Virus record (IMG/VR): IMGVR_UViG_3300047089_000043
Location: 32,290-96,289 of that record
Reading direction: 5' to 3' (one strand)
Origin: a virus
Length of the DNA stretch: 64,000 nt
Both the position numbers and the translations under genes were made by a program. Positions 24,450 through 32,083 of this stretch are shown here, in pieces; position 1 is the stretch's first letter; each line of letters starts with the position of its first letter. The notes under the pieces are model-generated. The model made no database searches. It was not told the DNA's origin and worked only from the letters and a program-made list of their open reading frames with translations.

Positions 24450-24847
24450 TTGTAGGCCCGATTAGTAGCGAAGGGGTTAACGTGGCAGATGGATCAACGG
24501 ACCGCCGTTATTTCGAGGGTGGCGCTTACCGGGATGTTGACGAAAACAAACTGGACTATGAAGGATTCCTAAACCCCGCAGTTATCAAGCGCTATGCCGA
24601 GTATATGCACAAAAACCGGAAGCAGTCGGACGGCAAGATGCGCAACGCCGACAACTGGCAGCAGGGGATTCCCAAGAAGGTTTATATGTCGTCCATGTGG
24701 CGTCACTTTATGGACGTGTGGACTATCCACCGTGAAGCTCTTAGCAACGGCGACCTGACAGACATGCCCGAGGAAATGCAGGAAGCACTTTGCGCCTTGG
24801 CGTTCAATGTACTAGGTTACCTACATGAAGATTTGGAAGGACGCTAA
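24446..24847 (+). CDS. DUF5664-like dATP/dGTP pyrophosphohydrolase N-terminal domain protein
   Basis: 133 aa, TTG start. RYFEGGAYRD, KLDYEGFLNPAVIKRYAEYM, NWQQGIPKKVYMSSMWRH are hallmarks of the phage family once called DUF5664, linked to dATP/dGTP diphosphohydrolases of the MazG superfamily. It probably adjusts the dNTP pool with the deaminase and ThyX. No PurZ-type adenylosuccinate synthetase was seen, so there is no sign of a 2-aminoadenine genome here. Confidence 0.75.
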   Translation: MIVGPISSEGVNVADGSTDRRYFEGGAYRDVDENKLDYEGFLNPAVIKRYAEYMHKNRKQSDGKMRNADNWQQGIPKKVYMSSMWRHFMDVWTIHREALSNGDLTDMPEEMQEALCALAFNVLGYLHEDLEGR

Positions 24848-25284
24848 TGTATCTGTACCTTGGTGGAAAGATGGTCGGTATTCCGGGTCTAGGCTTCGAG
24901 GATTTCGATGAGGGCGCGGCTTTGCTGCGAATGCTAGGCCACACCGTATTCAACCCGGCCGACCACGATCGCGACAATGGCTTTGATCCCGGTCCCGATT
25001 ATGTTGGAACCTATGCGGATATTGACGCCAGCGGATTCAACAGGCGCGAGGCTCTTAGGGCCGACCTGAATTGGATCATGCTTAACTCGCAGGGAATGGT
25101 GCTGGTTGATGAGAACTGGGTAACCAGTCCCGGTACGATCGCGGAGATTGCCGCGCATCAAAGCATTTTCCTGCCGGTGTGGATGCTCTGCGATTTTCTT
25201 AAGTTCGGCTTGGAAGCGCCACAGATTCCCGCGCTGGTGAAGACGTGCCCGACTCGTATCACGGTGGAGGTTAACGTTGGATGA
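24847..25284 (+). CDS. DUF4406 / nucleoside deoxyribosyltransferase-like protein
   Basis: 145 aa. YLGGKMVGIPGLGFEDFDEG, LGHTVFNPADHD, RADLNWIMLNSQGMVLVDEN and SPGTIAEIAAH match the DUF4406/NDT-like Rossmann fold. Related enzymes cleave nucleoside glycosidic bonds. Placed in the nucleotide-metabolism cluster, so nucleotide salvage is plausible. Confidence 0.75.
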   Translation: MYLYLGGKMVGIPGLGFEDFDEGAALLRMLGHTVFNPADHDRDNGFDPGPDYVGTYADIDASGFNRREALRADLNWIMLNSQGMVLVDENWVTSPGTIAEIAAHQSIFLPVWMLCDFLKFGLEAPQIPALVKTCPTRITVEVNVG

Positions 25285-25387
25285 CTTTGGAATTGGCTCA
25301 GCGATAACGTTCATCGTATCGGTGGCGATAGCAGGATGGGGCATTGCCGCTATTCTGGGTGCACTGATCCTGACAGGAGTACTATGA
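25277..25387 (+). CDS. Small membrane protein, 36 aa
   Basis: TTG start overlapping the previous gene; one transmembrane helix (ITFIVSVAIAGWGIAAILGA). ATGA overlap with ThyX. Plausible by coupling. Confidence 0.45.
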   Translation: MDDFGIGSAITFIVSVAIAGWGIAAILGALILTGVL

Positions 25388-26013
25388 GTGACGCTATTGC
25401 AAGAGCGGAACCAATGGGCGATGGCATCGGTTTTATTGAGCTGATTGGTTTCCTGGGCTCCGACCTTACCATCGTTAATGCGGCGCGAGTTTCATACAGC
25501 AAACGGTCCGAGGTAATGGATCTAAAGGCTATCAAGCTTATCGACTACCTGATGCGCAATGAACACGGCTCACCTTTCGAGCACGTCATCTTTCAGTTCC
25601 GCGTTAGGGCTCCGCTGTACGTAGTCCAGCAATGGGAACGTCACCGCATCGCGAGTTACAATGAGGAAAGCGGAAGGTACATTGAATTGCGTACCGACTT
25701 CGCTATTCCTCTTGGTGCTGAGCACGTAGGTGTCTATCAGCAGACATACGATCTATGTGCTGCCACTTACCAATGGTTGCTCGACCACGGTGAGACAAAG
25801 GAAAGCGCGCGGGCGGTTCTGCCCCTAGCCCTTTACAAGGAATTCTACGTGACCATGAACGCTAGGGCACTAATGAACTTCCTTCACTTGCGGAATGACG
25901 ATCACGCGCAAGACGATATCAGAGCTTACGCCGCTGCCATGGAAGAAATGTTTTCCACTTTTCTGGCATTTACCGGCGAGAGTTTTAATCGATACAACAG
26001 GAAGGTGCCGTAA
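25384..26013 (+). CDS. thyX: Flavin-dependent thymidylate synthase ThyX
   Basis: 209 aa from ATG 25384 (RBS ACAGGAG). The ThyX signature RHRIASYNEESGRY (RHRxxSxNExSxRY) binds FAD and dUMP. Converts dUMP to dTMP with FAD, NADPH and methylene-tetrahydrofolate. Works downstream of dCMP deaminase; common in actinophages. Confidence 0.95.
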   Translation: MSDAIARAEPMGDGIGFIELIGFLGSDLTIVNAARVSYSKRSEVMDLKAIKLIDYLMRNEHGSPFEHVIFQFRVRAPLYVVQQWERHRIASYNEESGRYIELRTDFAIPLGAEHVGVYQQTYDLCAATYQWLLDHGETKESARAVLPLALYKEFYVTMNARALMNFLHLRNDDHAQDDIRAYAAAMEEMFSTFLAFTGESFNRYNRKVP

Positions 26014-26471
26014 TGGCTCGACATGGAACATGGACAGAAACGGGCGGGGGTGATTCTAAAATGCCCATCCTGATTATTCTGGGCGTTATCGTAGTAGCCG
26101 CTATTGGCGGTGGTGCAGCGACAGGTCTTATCTCCGCTGTCACGGTATTGCTTTACTGGGTGGCGGGAATTATTGCCCTCACCATTGCAGGCGGCGGTGC
26201 GTTTCTTATACTGACTCGCAAGCGCCGAGCTGATAAGAATCTGGAATATGCCCGCACGAGGGAACTGCAACGTAAGCAGTATTACGATGAGCTTGCCGCA
26301 CGTCACGCACGCAAGGCAGCTATTACGGCTAATGCTCAGGCCGACGCCCTAGCTCCATATGCGGCGCTGATTGCGCAGGCTTTGCACGGTAACCAGCCCG
26401 AGCCGCAGCCTGCTTATACGATGAGTGCCGAAGTAGTAAAGATTGGAGATAAGGAAGTTGAGCCACGATAA
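26013..26471 (+). CDS. Membrane protein, 152 aa
   Basis: TAATG overlap with thyX. Two transmembrane helices (ILIILGVIVVAAIGGGAATG; VLLYWVAGIIALTIAGGGAF) and a long basic helical cytoplasmic tail. Unknown. Confidence 0.6.
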   Translation: MARHGTWTETGGGDSKMPILIILGVIVVAAIGGGAATGLISAVTVLLYWVAGIIALTIAGGGAFLILTRKRRADKNLEYARTRELQRKQYYDELAARHARKAAITANAQADALAPYAALIAQALHGNQPEPQPAYTMSAEVVKIGDKEVEPR

Positions 26472-26691
26472 ACGCGATAGCGATAAGCACCTGAGATCTA
26501 TGCTGGCTCAGCTTGCTACTGTCATTGTAGTATTTCTAGCTATTGCTGTGGGCCTGCTGGCCTACGCCGTACTCAGGCCGCAGCACTACGCGCCGGTAAA
26601 GATCGATCAAAATGTTCGAGTCCAGGTCACTTGCCCCGCCGACGAAAGTATGGTAGGGTGGATACCACCGACAACGAATGGTAAGGGTTGA
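26458..26691 (+). CDS. Single-pass membrane protein, 77 aa
   Basis: TTG at 26458, 5 nt after an AAGGAA RBS, overlaps the previous gene; an in-frame ATG lies at 26501. One helix (LATVIVVFLAIAVGLLAYAV), then an outer segment with one Cys. Unknown. Confidence 0.5.
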   Translation: MSHDKRDSDKHLRSMLAQLATVIVVFLAIAVGLLAYAVLRPQHYAPVKIDQNVRVQVTCPADESMVGWIPPTTNGKG

Positions 26692-26692
26692 T

Positions 26693-26917
26693 ATGACAGT
26701 TGTGAAGAATCCCCACGCCGGGGCGTTGCCAGTTGAGCAGCCCCCGGCCGATGCACCTATCCGGTATGTTAAGTGTGACCGAGATCAGGCTTGCGACTAT
26801 GCCAAGTTTGAGATCACCACGCCTAGCGGTCCCGTGTTTCTGTGCGGCCACCACTTCCACGTTAACGAGCTATTTCTTATGAGTACCGACTATGAGGTGA
26901 ATCGGATAAATGCGTAA
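26693..26917 (+). CDS. DUF7455-like zinc-binding protein, 74 aa
   Basis: KCDRDQACDYAKFEITTPSG...FLCGHHFHVN matches the short actinobacterial family (C..C..A..sGg.L.fCgHH) seen in chromosomes and phages. Probably one zinc site (Cys, Cys, Cys, His-His). Function unknown. Confidence 0.65.
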   Translation: MTVVKNPHAGALPVEQPPADAPIRYVKCDRDQACDYAKFEITTPSGPVFLCGHHFHVNELFLMSTDYEVNRINA

Positions 26918-27278
26918 CTACGCAACTGACCCCGCTCCCGATCTGAGTAAGCAGCCTAAGTGGTTGCAGAATTACGTCGATGATATGCGGCGAGATCTTG
27001 TTCGCAAGGATAAGCGAATCAAGGAACTGTCAGAGCAGCATCCCGGCTCCAATGTAGTAATGGGCGGGCGCATCGGTGAGCCTGACGCCACTCTGCCGCC
27101 TGATTCTCGCATTTTCTTCTACGCGGGTGAAGGTCGCGACATGCTTACCAATATGGTCGAGATTCGTTTCGATCATCAGAGCGATAAGGAAAGGCTTTAC
27201 ATCGGCTCCTATGGTATGCGCGGAGTACGTATTATCCCTAGCGCTAGCAATTCCTTCTACCTCGAATTGGATGCTTGA
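26910..27278 (+). CDS. Hypothetical protein, 122 aa
   Basis: Short coiled-coil (WLQNYVDDMRRDLVRKDKRI) followed by a beta-rich C-terminal half. No family recognised. Confidence 0.6.
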   Translation: MRNYATDPAPDLSKQPKWLQNYVDDMRRDLVRKDKRIKELSEQHPGSNVVMGGRIGEPDATLPPDSRIFFYAGEGRDMLTNMVEIRFDHQSDKERLYIGSYGMRGVRIIPSASNSFYLELDA

Positions 27279-27413
27279 GTGAGTAGCATCTTTATCGTAA
27301 CGAATGACGAAGGTGACGAGTTTACTTTCGACCGCTTCGAGGAAGCGCTATACACGTTCATGCAGTGTTATCTAAACGATGCAGAATCAGCAGAGCTAAG
27401 GTGGTCATCTTGA
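27279..27413 (+). CDS. Hypothetical acidic protein, 44 aa
   Basis: GTG directly after the previous stop (TGAGTG). Starts MSSIFIVTNDEGDEFTF; Asp/Glu/Phe-rich. The stop overlaps the TTG start of the RNA ligase gene. Confidence 0.5.
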   Translation: MSSIFIVTNDEGDEFTFDRFEEALYTFMQCYLNDAESAELRWSS

Positions 27414-28108
27414 GTGCAGTAGAATTTCAGGGCTTCGGCAAAATTGCCAGGCTTAACCGGCCTATTGTAGTAACCGAGAAGATCGACGGCACTCACGCCG
27501 CGATTGGTATCAGGCTTTATGCGGTGGATCTCGGAGCGGATTACAACCTGCCTCATCACGACGATCGTGTAAGGTTCGTGGATCGTGGCGGGCGCGACGT
27601 TAATGGAATGGTCAACTACGCCGTCGTCTATGCGCAGAGCAGGAAGCGTATCATTACTCCCGCGTCCGACAACTACGGATTTGCTAAGTGGGTTTACGAC
27701 AATGCGGAAACGCTGGTTGAAGATCTGGGCGATGGGCTGCATTTCGGTGAATGGTGGGGGTCTGGTATTCAGCGCGGGTACGGATTTGAAAAGGGCGACA
27801 AGCGTTTCAGTCTCTTTAACGTCAAGCGCTGGACCGAGCCTTGTATGCTAGTCCATTCTGATGACGACAATTGCAGGCTGCCTAAGCGGTTTGCTACTCC
27901 TAAGCTTAGCGCTGTTCCGGTTCTTTACCAGGGTCCTTTTGACATGCTGAATATCCGGGCGTGTCTAGTGGATCTAGGTGTTAACGGATCAAGGGCAGCA
28001 TACGGATTCAACAGGCCAGAGGGCGTAGTCGTTTATCACACTGCGGCTAATGAACTGTTCAAGGTAACTCTTGAGAATGACGAGAAGCCTAAGAGTCAGG
28101 AAGCTTGA
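27410..28108 (+). CDS. ATP-dependent RNA ligase (Rnl2/DRB0094-type)
   Basis: 232 aa from TTG 27410. Nucleotidyltransferase motifs: I TEKIDGTHA (Lys for AMP), III HFGEWWGSGIQRGY, IV EGVVVY, V LFKVT. This family seals 3'-OH/5'-phosphate nicks in RNA. RtcB (8446) seals the other end chemistry, so together they can rejoin either class of cut tRNA. No polynucleotide kinase/phosphatase was recognised. Confidence 0.85.
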   Translation: MSAVEFQGFGKIARLNRPIVVTEKIDGTHAAIGIRLYAVDLGADYNLPHHDDRVRFVDRGGRDVNGMVNYAVVYAQSRKRIITPASDNYGFAKWVYDNAETLVEDLGDGLHFGEWWGSGIQRGYGFEKGDKRFSLFNVKRWTEPCMLVHSDDDNCRLPKRFATPKLSAVPVLYQGPFDMLNIRACLVDLGVNGSRAAYGFNRPEGVVVYHTAANELFKVTLENDEKPKSQEA

Positions 28109-28109
28109 T

Positions 28110-28286
28110 ATGAAGCTGGTAGTAACAATCGAACCCGGTTGGCAGCACGGCGCGCATGAAGTCGAAGTTGAATTGGGTGACGACTACGAGGATTACGACG
28201 CCAAGGAACTTGAAAGCGTCATGGCAGAGATTGCCGAAGACACTTTTAACAACGAAGTTTCCTACGGCTGGCACACGGTTGACTAA
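28110..28286 (+). CDS. Hypothetical acidic protein, 58 aa
   Basis: ATG at 28110 just after the ligase gene. Asp/Glu-rich (VELGDDYEDYDAKELESVMA). Unknown. Confidence 0.55.
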   Translation: MKLVVTIEPGWQHGAHEVEVELGDDYEDYDAKELESVMAEIAEDTFNNEVSYGWHTVD

Positions 28287-28416
28287 AGAAGAAGCTGCGC
28301 TCCGGTTTCAGGTAATGCTATTGGAGCATGGGGCGCAGCTTGAAACCAGCGCCGATTACTGGAAGACGACAACATTGGAGCATATGCTAAATGGCTACGA
28401 CCGATTTGACAATTAA
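28279..28416 (+). CDS. Hypothetical protein, 45 aa
   Basis: TTG start overlapping the previous gene by 8 nt; helical (KEEAALRFQVMLLEHGAQLE). Unknown. Confidence 0.5.
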   Translation: MTKEEAALRFQVMLLEHGAQLETSADYWKTTTLEHMLNGYDRFDN

Positions 28417-28552
28417 GGTTGATATGCGAAGCCTCGCCGCTGTTAAGGAATTTATTGTGAGCGTGCAAGAAATCGCGGGCACCACGAATGACCCCAATAC
28501 CGAAACTAATTTGCTCGCCGCGATTGATAAGCTTTACGGAAGGACTCGCTAA
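28391..28552 (+). CDS. Hypothetical protein, 53 aa
   Basis: ATG inside the end of the previous gene; TAATG overlap downstream. Mixed helical (MRSLAAVKEFIVSVQEIAGT). Unknown. Confidence 0.5.
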   Translation: MATTDLTIKVDMRSLAAVKEFIVSVQEIAGTTNDPNTETNLLAAIDKLYGRTR

Positions 28553-28968
28553 TGGTAACAGAGCGGGAGGATATATCCGAAGAAGCTATGGCGGCATATA
28601 AACGTGCGGCCGAAGCGGTACTTGCAGCAGGCCCGGAAGATAGAGGCGAGGTTAACAAGCAGATTGCAGAAGTCATTAAGGACGCTAAGGAATCATGGCC
28701 TACCATGTCAGAGAATGACTTGGCCAGTTTCTTCCAGTCTCAGTCTATGCTTATGACCACGCTTGGCCATATGAATGTGATGAAACTGAGCATGGCTATT
28801 GATCTAGTCTTCCGCAATTGCACCTTGGCCGCTGCCGCGATTGTCGGCGCTTACGATCTAGACGATACCGAGTCACCTAAGCGTGATCTTGACGAGCTTG
28901 CAGAAGAAGCGATTAAGGCTAACGAAGAATTCAACCTGCCCGATTCTAACACTGGCATGTATCTCTAA
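28552..28968 (+). CDS. Hypothetical helical protein, 138 aa
   Basis: Nearly all-helical, acidic, with a Met-rich middle (SQSMLMTTLGHMNVMKLSMA). No family recognised. Confidence 0.6.
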   Translation: MVTEREDISEEAMAAYKRAAEAVLAAGPEDRGEVNKQIAEVIKDAKESWPTMSENDLASFFQSQSMLMTTLGHMNVMKLSMAIDLVFRNCTLAAAAIVGAYDLDDTESPKRDLDELAEEAIKANEEFNLPDSNTGMYL

Positions 28969-28977
28969 GGTGGAGCA

Positions 28978-29373
28978 ATGGCACGCAGAAAGAAGCTAAC
29001 TTCTAATTGGCCCCCGGCTGGCTGGGATGTATCGTATGAGTATGAACTGTGCGGAACTACGGTAACGTCGCGGAAGTTTGATCTGAGAATTGCCAATGAT
29101 CCGGGTAAGCGAAAGCAAGGTGTTCTCTGGTTCCAGTTCGACTACTACGTCTTGAACAACAATATCAATAAGGGATGGATTAGCGGTTTCGATCCTAATG
29201 GGGGATTCGTTTCCTACTACCCTGACCAGATCGTAGCTGTCCGTCCCCACAGGGAAAAGAAAACTAAGGAATCGGCAGCCCGTGTACCACTTGCTAAGGC
29301 TTTGCCGAAGCAGAGAAAGAGGCGCAGCGATGCAGGACAAAAGCGCGGACCGCGTAAGGCCAAGGCCACGTAA
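28978..29373 (+). CDS. Hypothetical protein with basic tail, 131 aa
   Basis: RBS AGGTGGAG. Aromatic beta-rich domain (VLWFQFDYYVLNNNINKGWI) followed by a strongly basic Lys/Arg/Ala tail that may bind nucleic acid. Overlaps the next gene by 44 nt. Confidence 0.6.
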   Translation: MARRKKLTSNWPPAGWDVSYEYELCGTTVTSRKFDLRIANDPGKRKQGVLWFQFDYYVLNNNINKGWISGFDPNGGFVSYYPDQIVAVRPHREKKTKESAARVPLAKALPKQRKRRSDAGQKRGPRKAKAT

Positions 29374-29596
29374 TTCACACGTTGAAAAAGCGTGGGCGCG
29401 ATATGCTTATGCCTTTGAGGAAAGGGCGCGGCTAGTGGATACTGCCCCGCCCACTCTGGTATCGGCATATACTGAGCGGGAGCAGGAGAGAATGAAGGTT
29501 CTCAATGCTAAGTACCGAAGGTGCAATGAGTTGCTGCTAGAGTACTTTACAGAATTCGACGCGGACCAGATGGAGGCATTCGGTTATGGCCCATAG
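29330..29596 (+). CDS. Hypothetical helical protein, 88 aa
   Basis: ATG at 29330 after AAAGAGGCG. Charged helices (EKAWARYAYAFEERARLVD). Unknown. Confidence 0.55.
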   Translation: MQDKSADRVRPRPRNSHVEKAWARYAYAFEERARLVDTAPPTLVSAYTEREQERMKVLNAKYRRCNELLLEYFTEFDADQMEAFGYGP

Positions 29597-29798
29597 TTCT
29601 AAGATATATAATTGCTGGCATTGCGGCGGGCCGGGTATCAGTCAGGTCAGCAGTACTTATATCTGTCCCCGCTGCGATGTTACGTGGCGTCCTCATGGAT
29701 GCACGGAGCATATACTATCTGACAGGATTGCTTACTGCGGCGCGGTATTGCAAGTAGTTGACTTTGCTGACCCGGCTACACTCAGCTCCCCGGCTTAA
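29586..29798 (+). CDS. Zinc-ribbon-like protein, 70 aa
   Basis: NCWHCGGPG...YICPRCDVTWRPHGCTEH: two CxxC pairs with an extra Cys-His, a clear zinc ribbon. Unknown partner. Confidence 0.65.
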   Translation: MAHSSKIYNCWHCGGPGISQVSSTYICPRCDVTWRPHGCTEHILSDRIAYCGAVLQVVDFADPATLSSPA

Positions 29799-29814
29799 CA
29801 ACAGAGGAATACAA

Positions 29815-30105
29815 ATGAGTAAGAGAACCAGGGCGCGGCGCGTTGACCCGATTGAGGAAAACATTAGGCGCATTACCGATCCTCCCGAGCGTATGAATTT
29901 TAAGCCGATCGAGGTAAGGCTTAGCGGTCCTAAGCATTTCTTCCGCGATGATGACTCTGTGCATATCCTCGAATTCCGCACGGGAGCGGCAAGGCACAGT
30001 TACCGCAATTCAATTCCGCTCACCACAGCGGAGCTTAGGGAATTGCGACAAGAGATTACGAATTGGCTAGGCGATGACTATGGACTGAGGCCCAATGCGA
30101 GCTAG
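29815..30105 (+). CDS. Hypothetical protein, 96 aa
   Basis: ATG at 29815 with AGAGGAA eight nt upstream. Basic N-terminus, beta core (IEVRLSGPKHFF... SVHILEF). Unknown. Confidence 0.6.
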   Translation: MSKRTRARRVDPIEENIRRITDPPERMNFKPIEVRLSGPKHFFRDDDSVHILEFRTGAARHSYRNSIPLTTAELRELRQEITNWLGDDYGLRPNAS

Positions 30106-30277
30106 CACCTGGTTTGAATCGCTGGAAGATTTGCTGCGTAAGGTAGATAACGATACGGGGTTTATCGCGGTTCCTCTTATCCGTAAGGCTATGACCGAAG
30201 ATCAGCACCAGCTATTCCATGATGCCGCATGGGAACAAGGTTGTCCCATCTGCGATGAGGAACGGAAATCGATATGA
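30095..30277 (+). CDS. Hypothetical protein, 60 aa
   Basis: Starts in the end of the previous gene. Has CPICDEE near the C-terminus, a lone CxxC. ATGA coupling downstream. Unknown. Confidence 0.55.
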   Translation: MRASTWFESLEDLLRKVDNDTGFIAVPLIRKAMTEDQHQLFHDAAWEQGCPICDEERKSI

Positions 30278-30423
30278 CGTTGACCCCAACTACGCTTATT
30301 TGTGTACGATGCCTAAAGAAGTGGACGCCGCCGCACAGTTGCGACGTGGCTTATGGTGACACGCTGGTTAAGCTAATCAGAACCGAAGACTACAAGGGCG
30401 AGGCACAGGCAAATGAGGATTGA
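30274..30423 (+). CDS. Small Cys protein, 49 aa
   Basis: CVRCLKKWTPPHSC: a CxxC followed by His-x-Cys gives a compact zinc site. Too short for a family call. Confidence 0.5.
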   Translation: MTLTPTTLICVRCLKKWTPPHSCDVAYGDTLVKLIRTEDYKGEAQANED

Positions 30424-30697
30424 GCGAATACAGACCAGGCATGGGGGATTCATTGAGATCGTTCTTCCCGATGATTTCGATTTTGATGATATCGAAATGC
30501 CCACCGGGGATGACATGATTGCCGCAGCTATGCGGTATATGTCCAAGATTTATCTCGACGCATCCCAGCGAATTGCAGTCGCCACCACGTTTACGAATGT
30601 GGCGATGGCCAGCTATGCGGAAACGCTGGACATCTTGAACGATCCCGAAGCGATGGCAGCTATTGAGGAAGCTAAGCAGGAAGGTGCAACCGAATGA
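30413..30697 (+). CDS. Hypothetical acidic protein, 94 aa
   Basis: Acidic stretch DDFDFDDIEMPTGDD then Ala-rich helices. ATGA overlap with the next gene. Unknown. Confidence 0.55.
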   Translation: MRIERIQTRHGGFIEIVLPDDFDFDDIEMPTGDDMIAAAMRYMSKIYLDASQRIAVATTFTNVAMASYAETLDILNDPEAMAAIEEAKQEGATE

Positions 30698-30807
30698 GTC
30701 TGCATGACGCACTTATATGGATTCTTTCCAGCGCGGCCAGTTCCCTGCTAGTTTGTGCGTGGCTGTGGATGATGACCGAGCTGTGGCATAGGGGCGATGG
30801 ACGATGA
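30694..30807 (+). CDS. Small membrane protein, 37 aa
   Basis: One transmembrane helix (LIWILSSAASSLLVCAWLWM). Coupled on both sides by ATGA overlaps. Confidence 0.5.
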   Translation: MSLHDALIWILSSAASSLLVCAWLWMMTELWHRGDGR

Positions 30808-31010
30808 ATCGTTGCGCTTATTGTCGCGGGGCTAGGTGTCCATGCGTTTGCACTAAAGATTGCGGCGCTCGACCAGCAGAGTCCGGCAACAGTCACGTAT
30901 GCGGAAAGGCACCGCTCGAAGTGATTAAGGAATGGTTGCGCTCAACTGGCAATTACAGTGAGGAAGAACTAGAACATTATGGCGAGTTACAAGATTACCG
31001 TCTGGATTGA
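30804..31010 (+). CDS. Small Cys-rich protein, 68 aa
   Basis: CAYCRGARCPCVCTKDCGA...HVC: seven Cys in 35 residues, probably one or two zinc sites, followed by a helical tail. Unknown. Confidence 0.55.
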   Translation: MNRCAYCRGARCPCVCTKDCGARPAESGNSHVCGKAPLEVIKEWLRSTGNYSEEELEHYGELQDYRLD

Positions 31011-31107
31011 TACCGACCTTAGCCGCGATTACATCATTTCGGAGCTTGAGAGTATGGACTTTCCTAACGGCGTGCAATACGACATAGAAGAAGTGACTAG
31101 CGCATGA
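30979..31107 (+). CDS. Hypothetical protein, 42 aa
   Basis: Starts inside the previous gene; product MASYKITVWIDTDLSRDYII looks like a single beta-alpha-beta unit. ATGATG overlap to the hydrolase gene. Tentative. Confidence 0.45.
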   Translation: MASYKITVWIDTDLSRDYIISELESMDFPNGVQYDIEEVTSA

Positions 31108-31622
31108 TGGGCAGGACGCATGAATTCGTAGGCAGTGCCGCCTGGCTTAGTGCCATGGCGGCTATTCCTGCGTTGGGGCACCTGGGTTGGACCGCTGTCA
31201 TAGGTGGCGCGGGTCTTGCATATATTGCCGCTCTCGGTCCTGACATTGATCACCCGAGGGCGACGATAACCCGGATGCTTGGCCCGATTACAAAGGGAAT
31301 CAATAAGCTACTGCTGGCGCTGGGCGTTAAGCACCGGGGATTTACTCACAGCTTCTTTGCTACTGCGCTAGTCGCGATGGTTATGTTTTCCTTCGTAGCG
31401 TTCTTGCATCTGGTGCCATGGGTTGCGGCTGCGGTCGTAGTCGGCTGGCTTTCCCATTCGCTAATAGACGCTATCGGTAAACGCAAGGTTCAATTCTTGT
31501 GGCCACAGCGGGGCGGATTGTGCCTCGGTCTAGTCAGTGCTGATTCCGGCATTGAGAACTATTTCATTTTTCCGGTAGCTATCCTGGCTAACCTGTTCCT
31601 TCTTTGGGTGGTGATCTTTTAA
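31104..31622 (+). CDS. YdjM-like membrane metal-dependent hydrolase (DUF457)
   Basis: 172 aa. HEFVG near the N-terminus, LGPDIDHP, KHRGFTHSFF and WLSHSLIDAI are the His/Asp metal ligands of the YdjM/DUF457 family; about four transmembrane helices. The cellular family is SOS-linked in E. coli; enzymatic role is uncertain. Unusual cargo for a phage. Confidence 0.8.
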   Translation: MMGRTHEFVGSAAWLSAMAAIPALGHLGWTAVIGGAGLAYIAALGPDIDHPRATITRMLGPITKGINKLLLALGVKHRGFTHSFFATALVAMVMFSFVAFLHLVPWVAAAVVVGWLSHSLIDAIGKRKVQFLWPQRGGLCLGLVSADSGIENYFIFPVAILANLFLLWVVIF

Positions 31623-31829
31623 GTGATTCAGTATTTGGCAAGCAACCTGACTGTGCTGTCAGCCGAAGTAGCGTTGCCTGAAAAGGGAGTATCGTCTTAC
31701 AAAGAAATGGTGGAATTCGTACAGTACACGCTAAACGAAAGAACCGATGTGCATGACGATATCAGTTCCGCGCAACTGGCACATGCAATAGTGGAATCTA
31801 TCCTTAACAGAATGCGGGTAACTTTCTGA
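31623..31829 (+). CDS. Hypothetical protein, 68 aa
   Basis: GTG directly after the previous stop. Helical C-terminal half. Unknown. Confidence 0.5.
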   Translation: MIQYLASNLTVLSAEVALPEKGVSSYKEMVEFVQYTLNERTDVHDDISSAQLAHAIVESILNRMRVTF

Positions 31830-32083
31830 TGGCGAGAGCACATAGTATCTGGATCGTCAGGGATATCAGTGACGGCTACAAGCATAACCCTATTGGCGCG
31901 TTCACGGTCAAGCACGAATTGGTTAGCTGGCTTGAATGTGACGACACCGATACATATGGTTTGACTATCACGGTAGTTCGTGACGGTAATTTGCAGTATT
32001 CCAATCCAAAGGAAATGTGGATAGTAGCGCCGCAAACTATTCCGGCCGACGAATTCTTGCAGCAAGTGAGAGGTGGAAGATGA
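31829..32083 (+). CDS. Hypothetical protein, 84 aa
   Basis: Beta-rich (SIWIVRDISDGYKHNPIGAF). ATGA-type coupling to both neighbours. Unknown. Confidence 0.55.
   Translation: MARAHSIWIVRDISDGYKHNPIGAFTVKHELVSWLECDDTDTYGLTITVVRDGNLQYSNPKEMWIVAPQTIPADEFLQQVRGGR

Noticed and set aside
24446-24847. 2-aminoadenine (Z) genome system suggested by the DUF5664 protein
   Set aside because: No PurZ-like gene and the DNA polymerase has an ordinary family A layout with exonuclease; not supported in this window.
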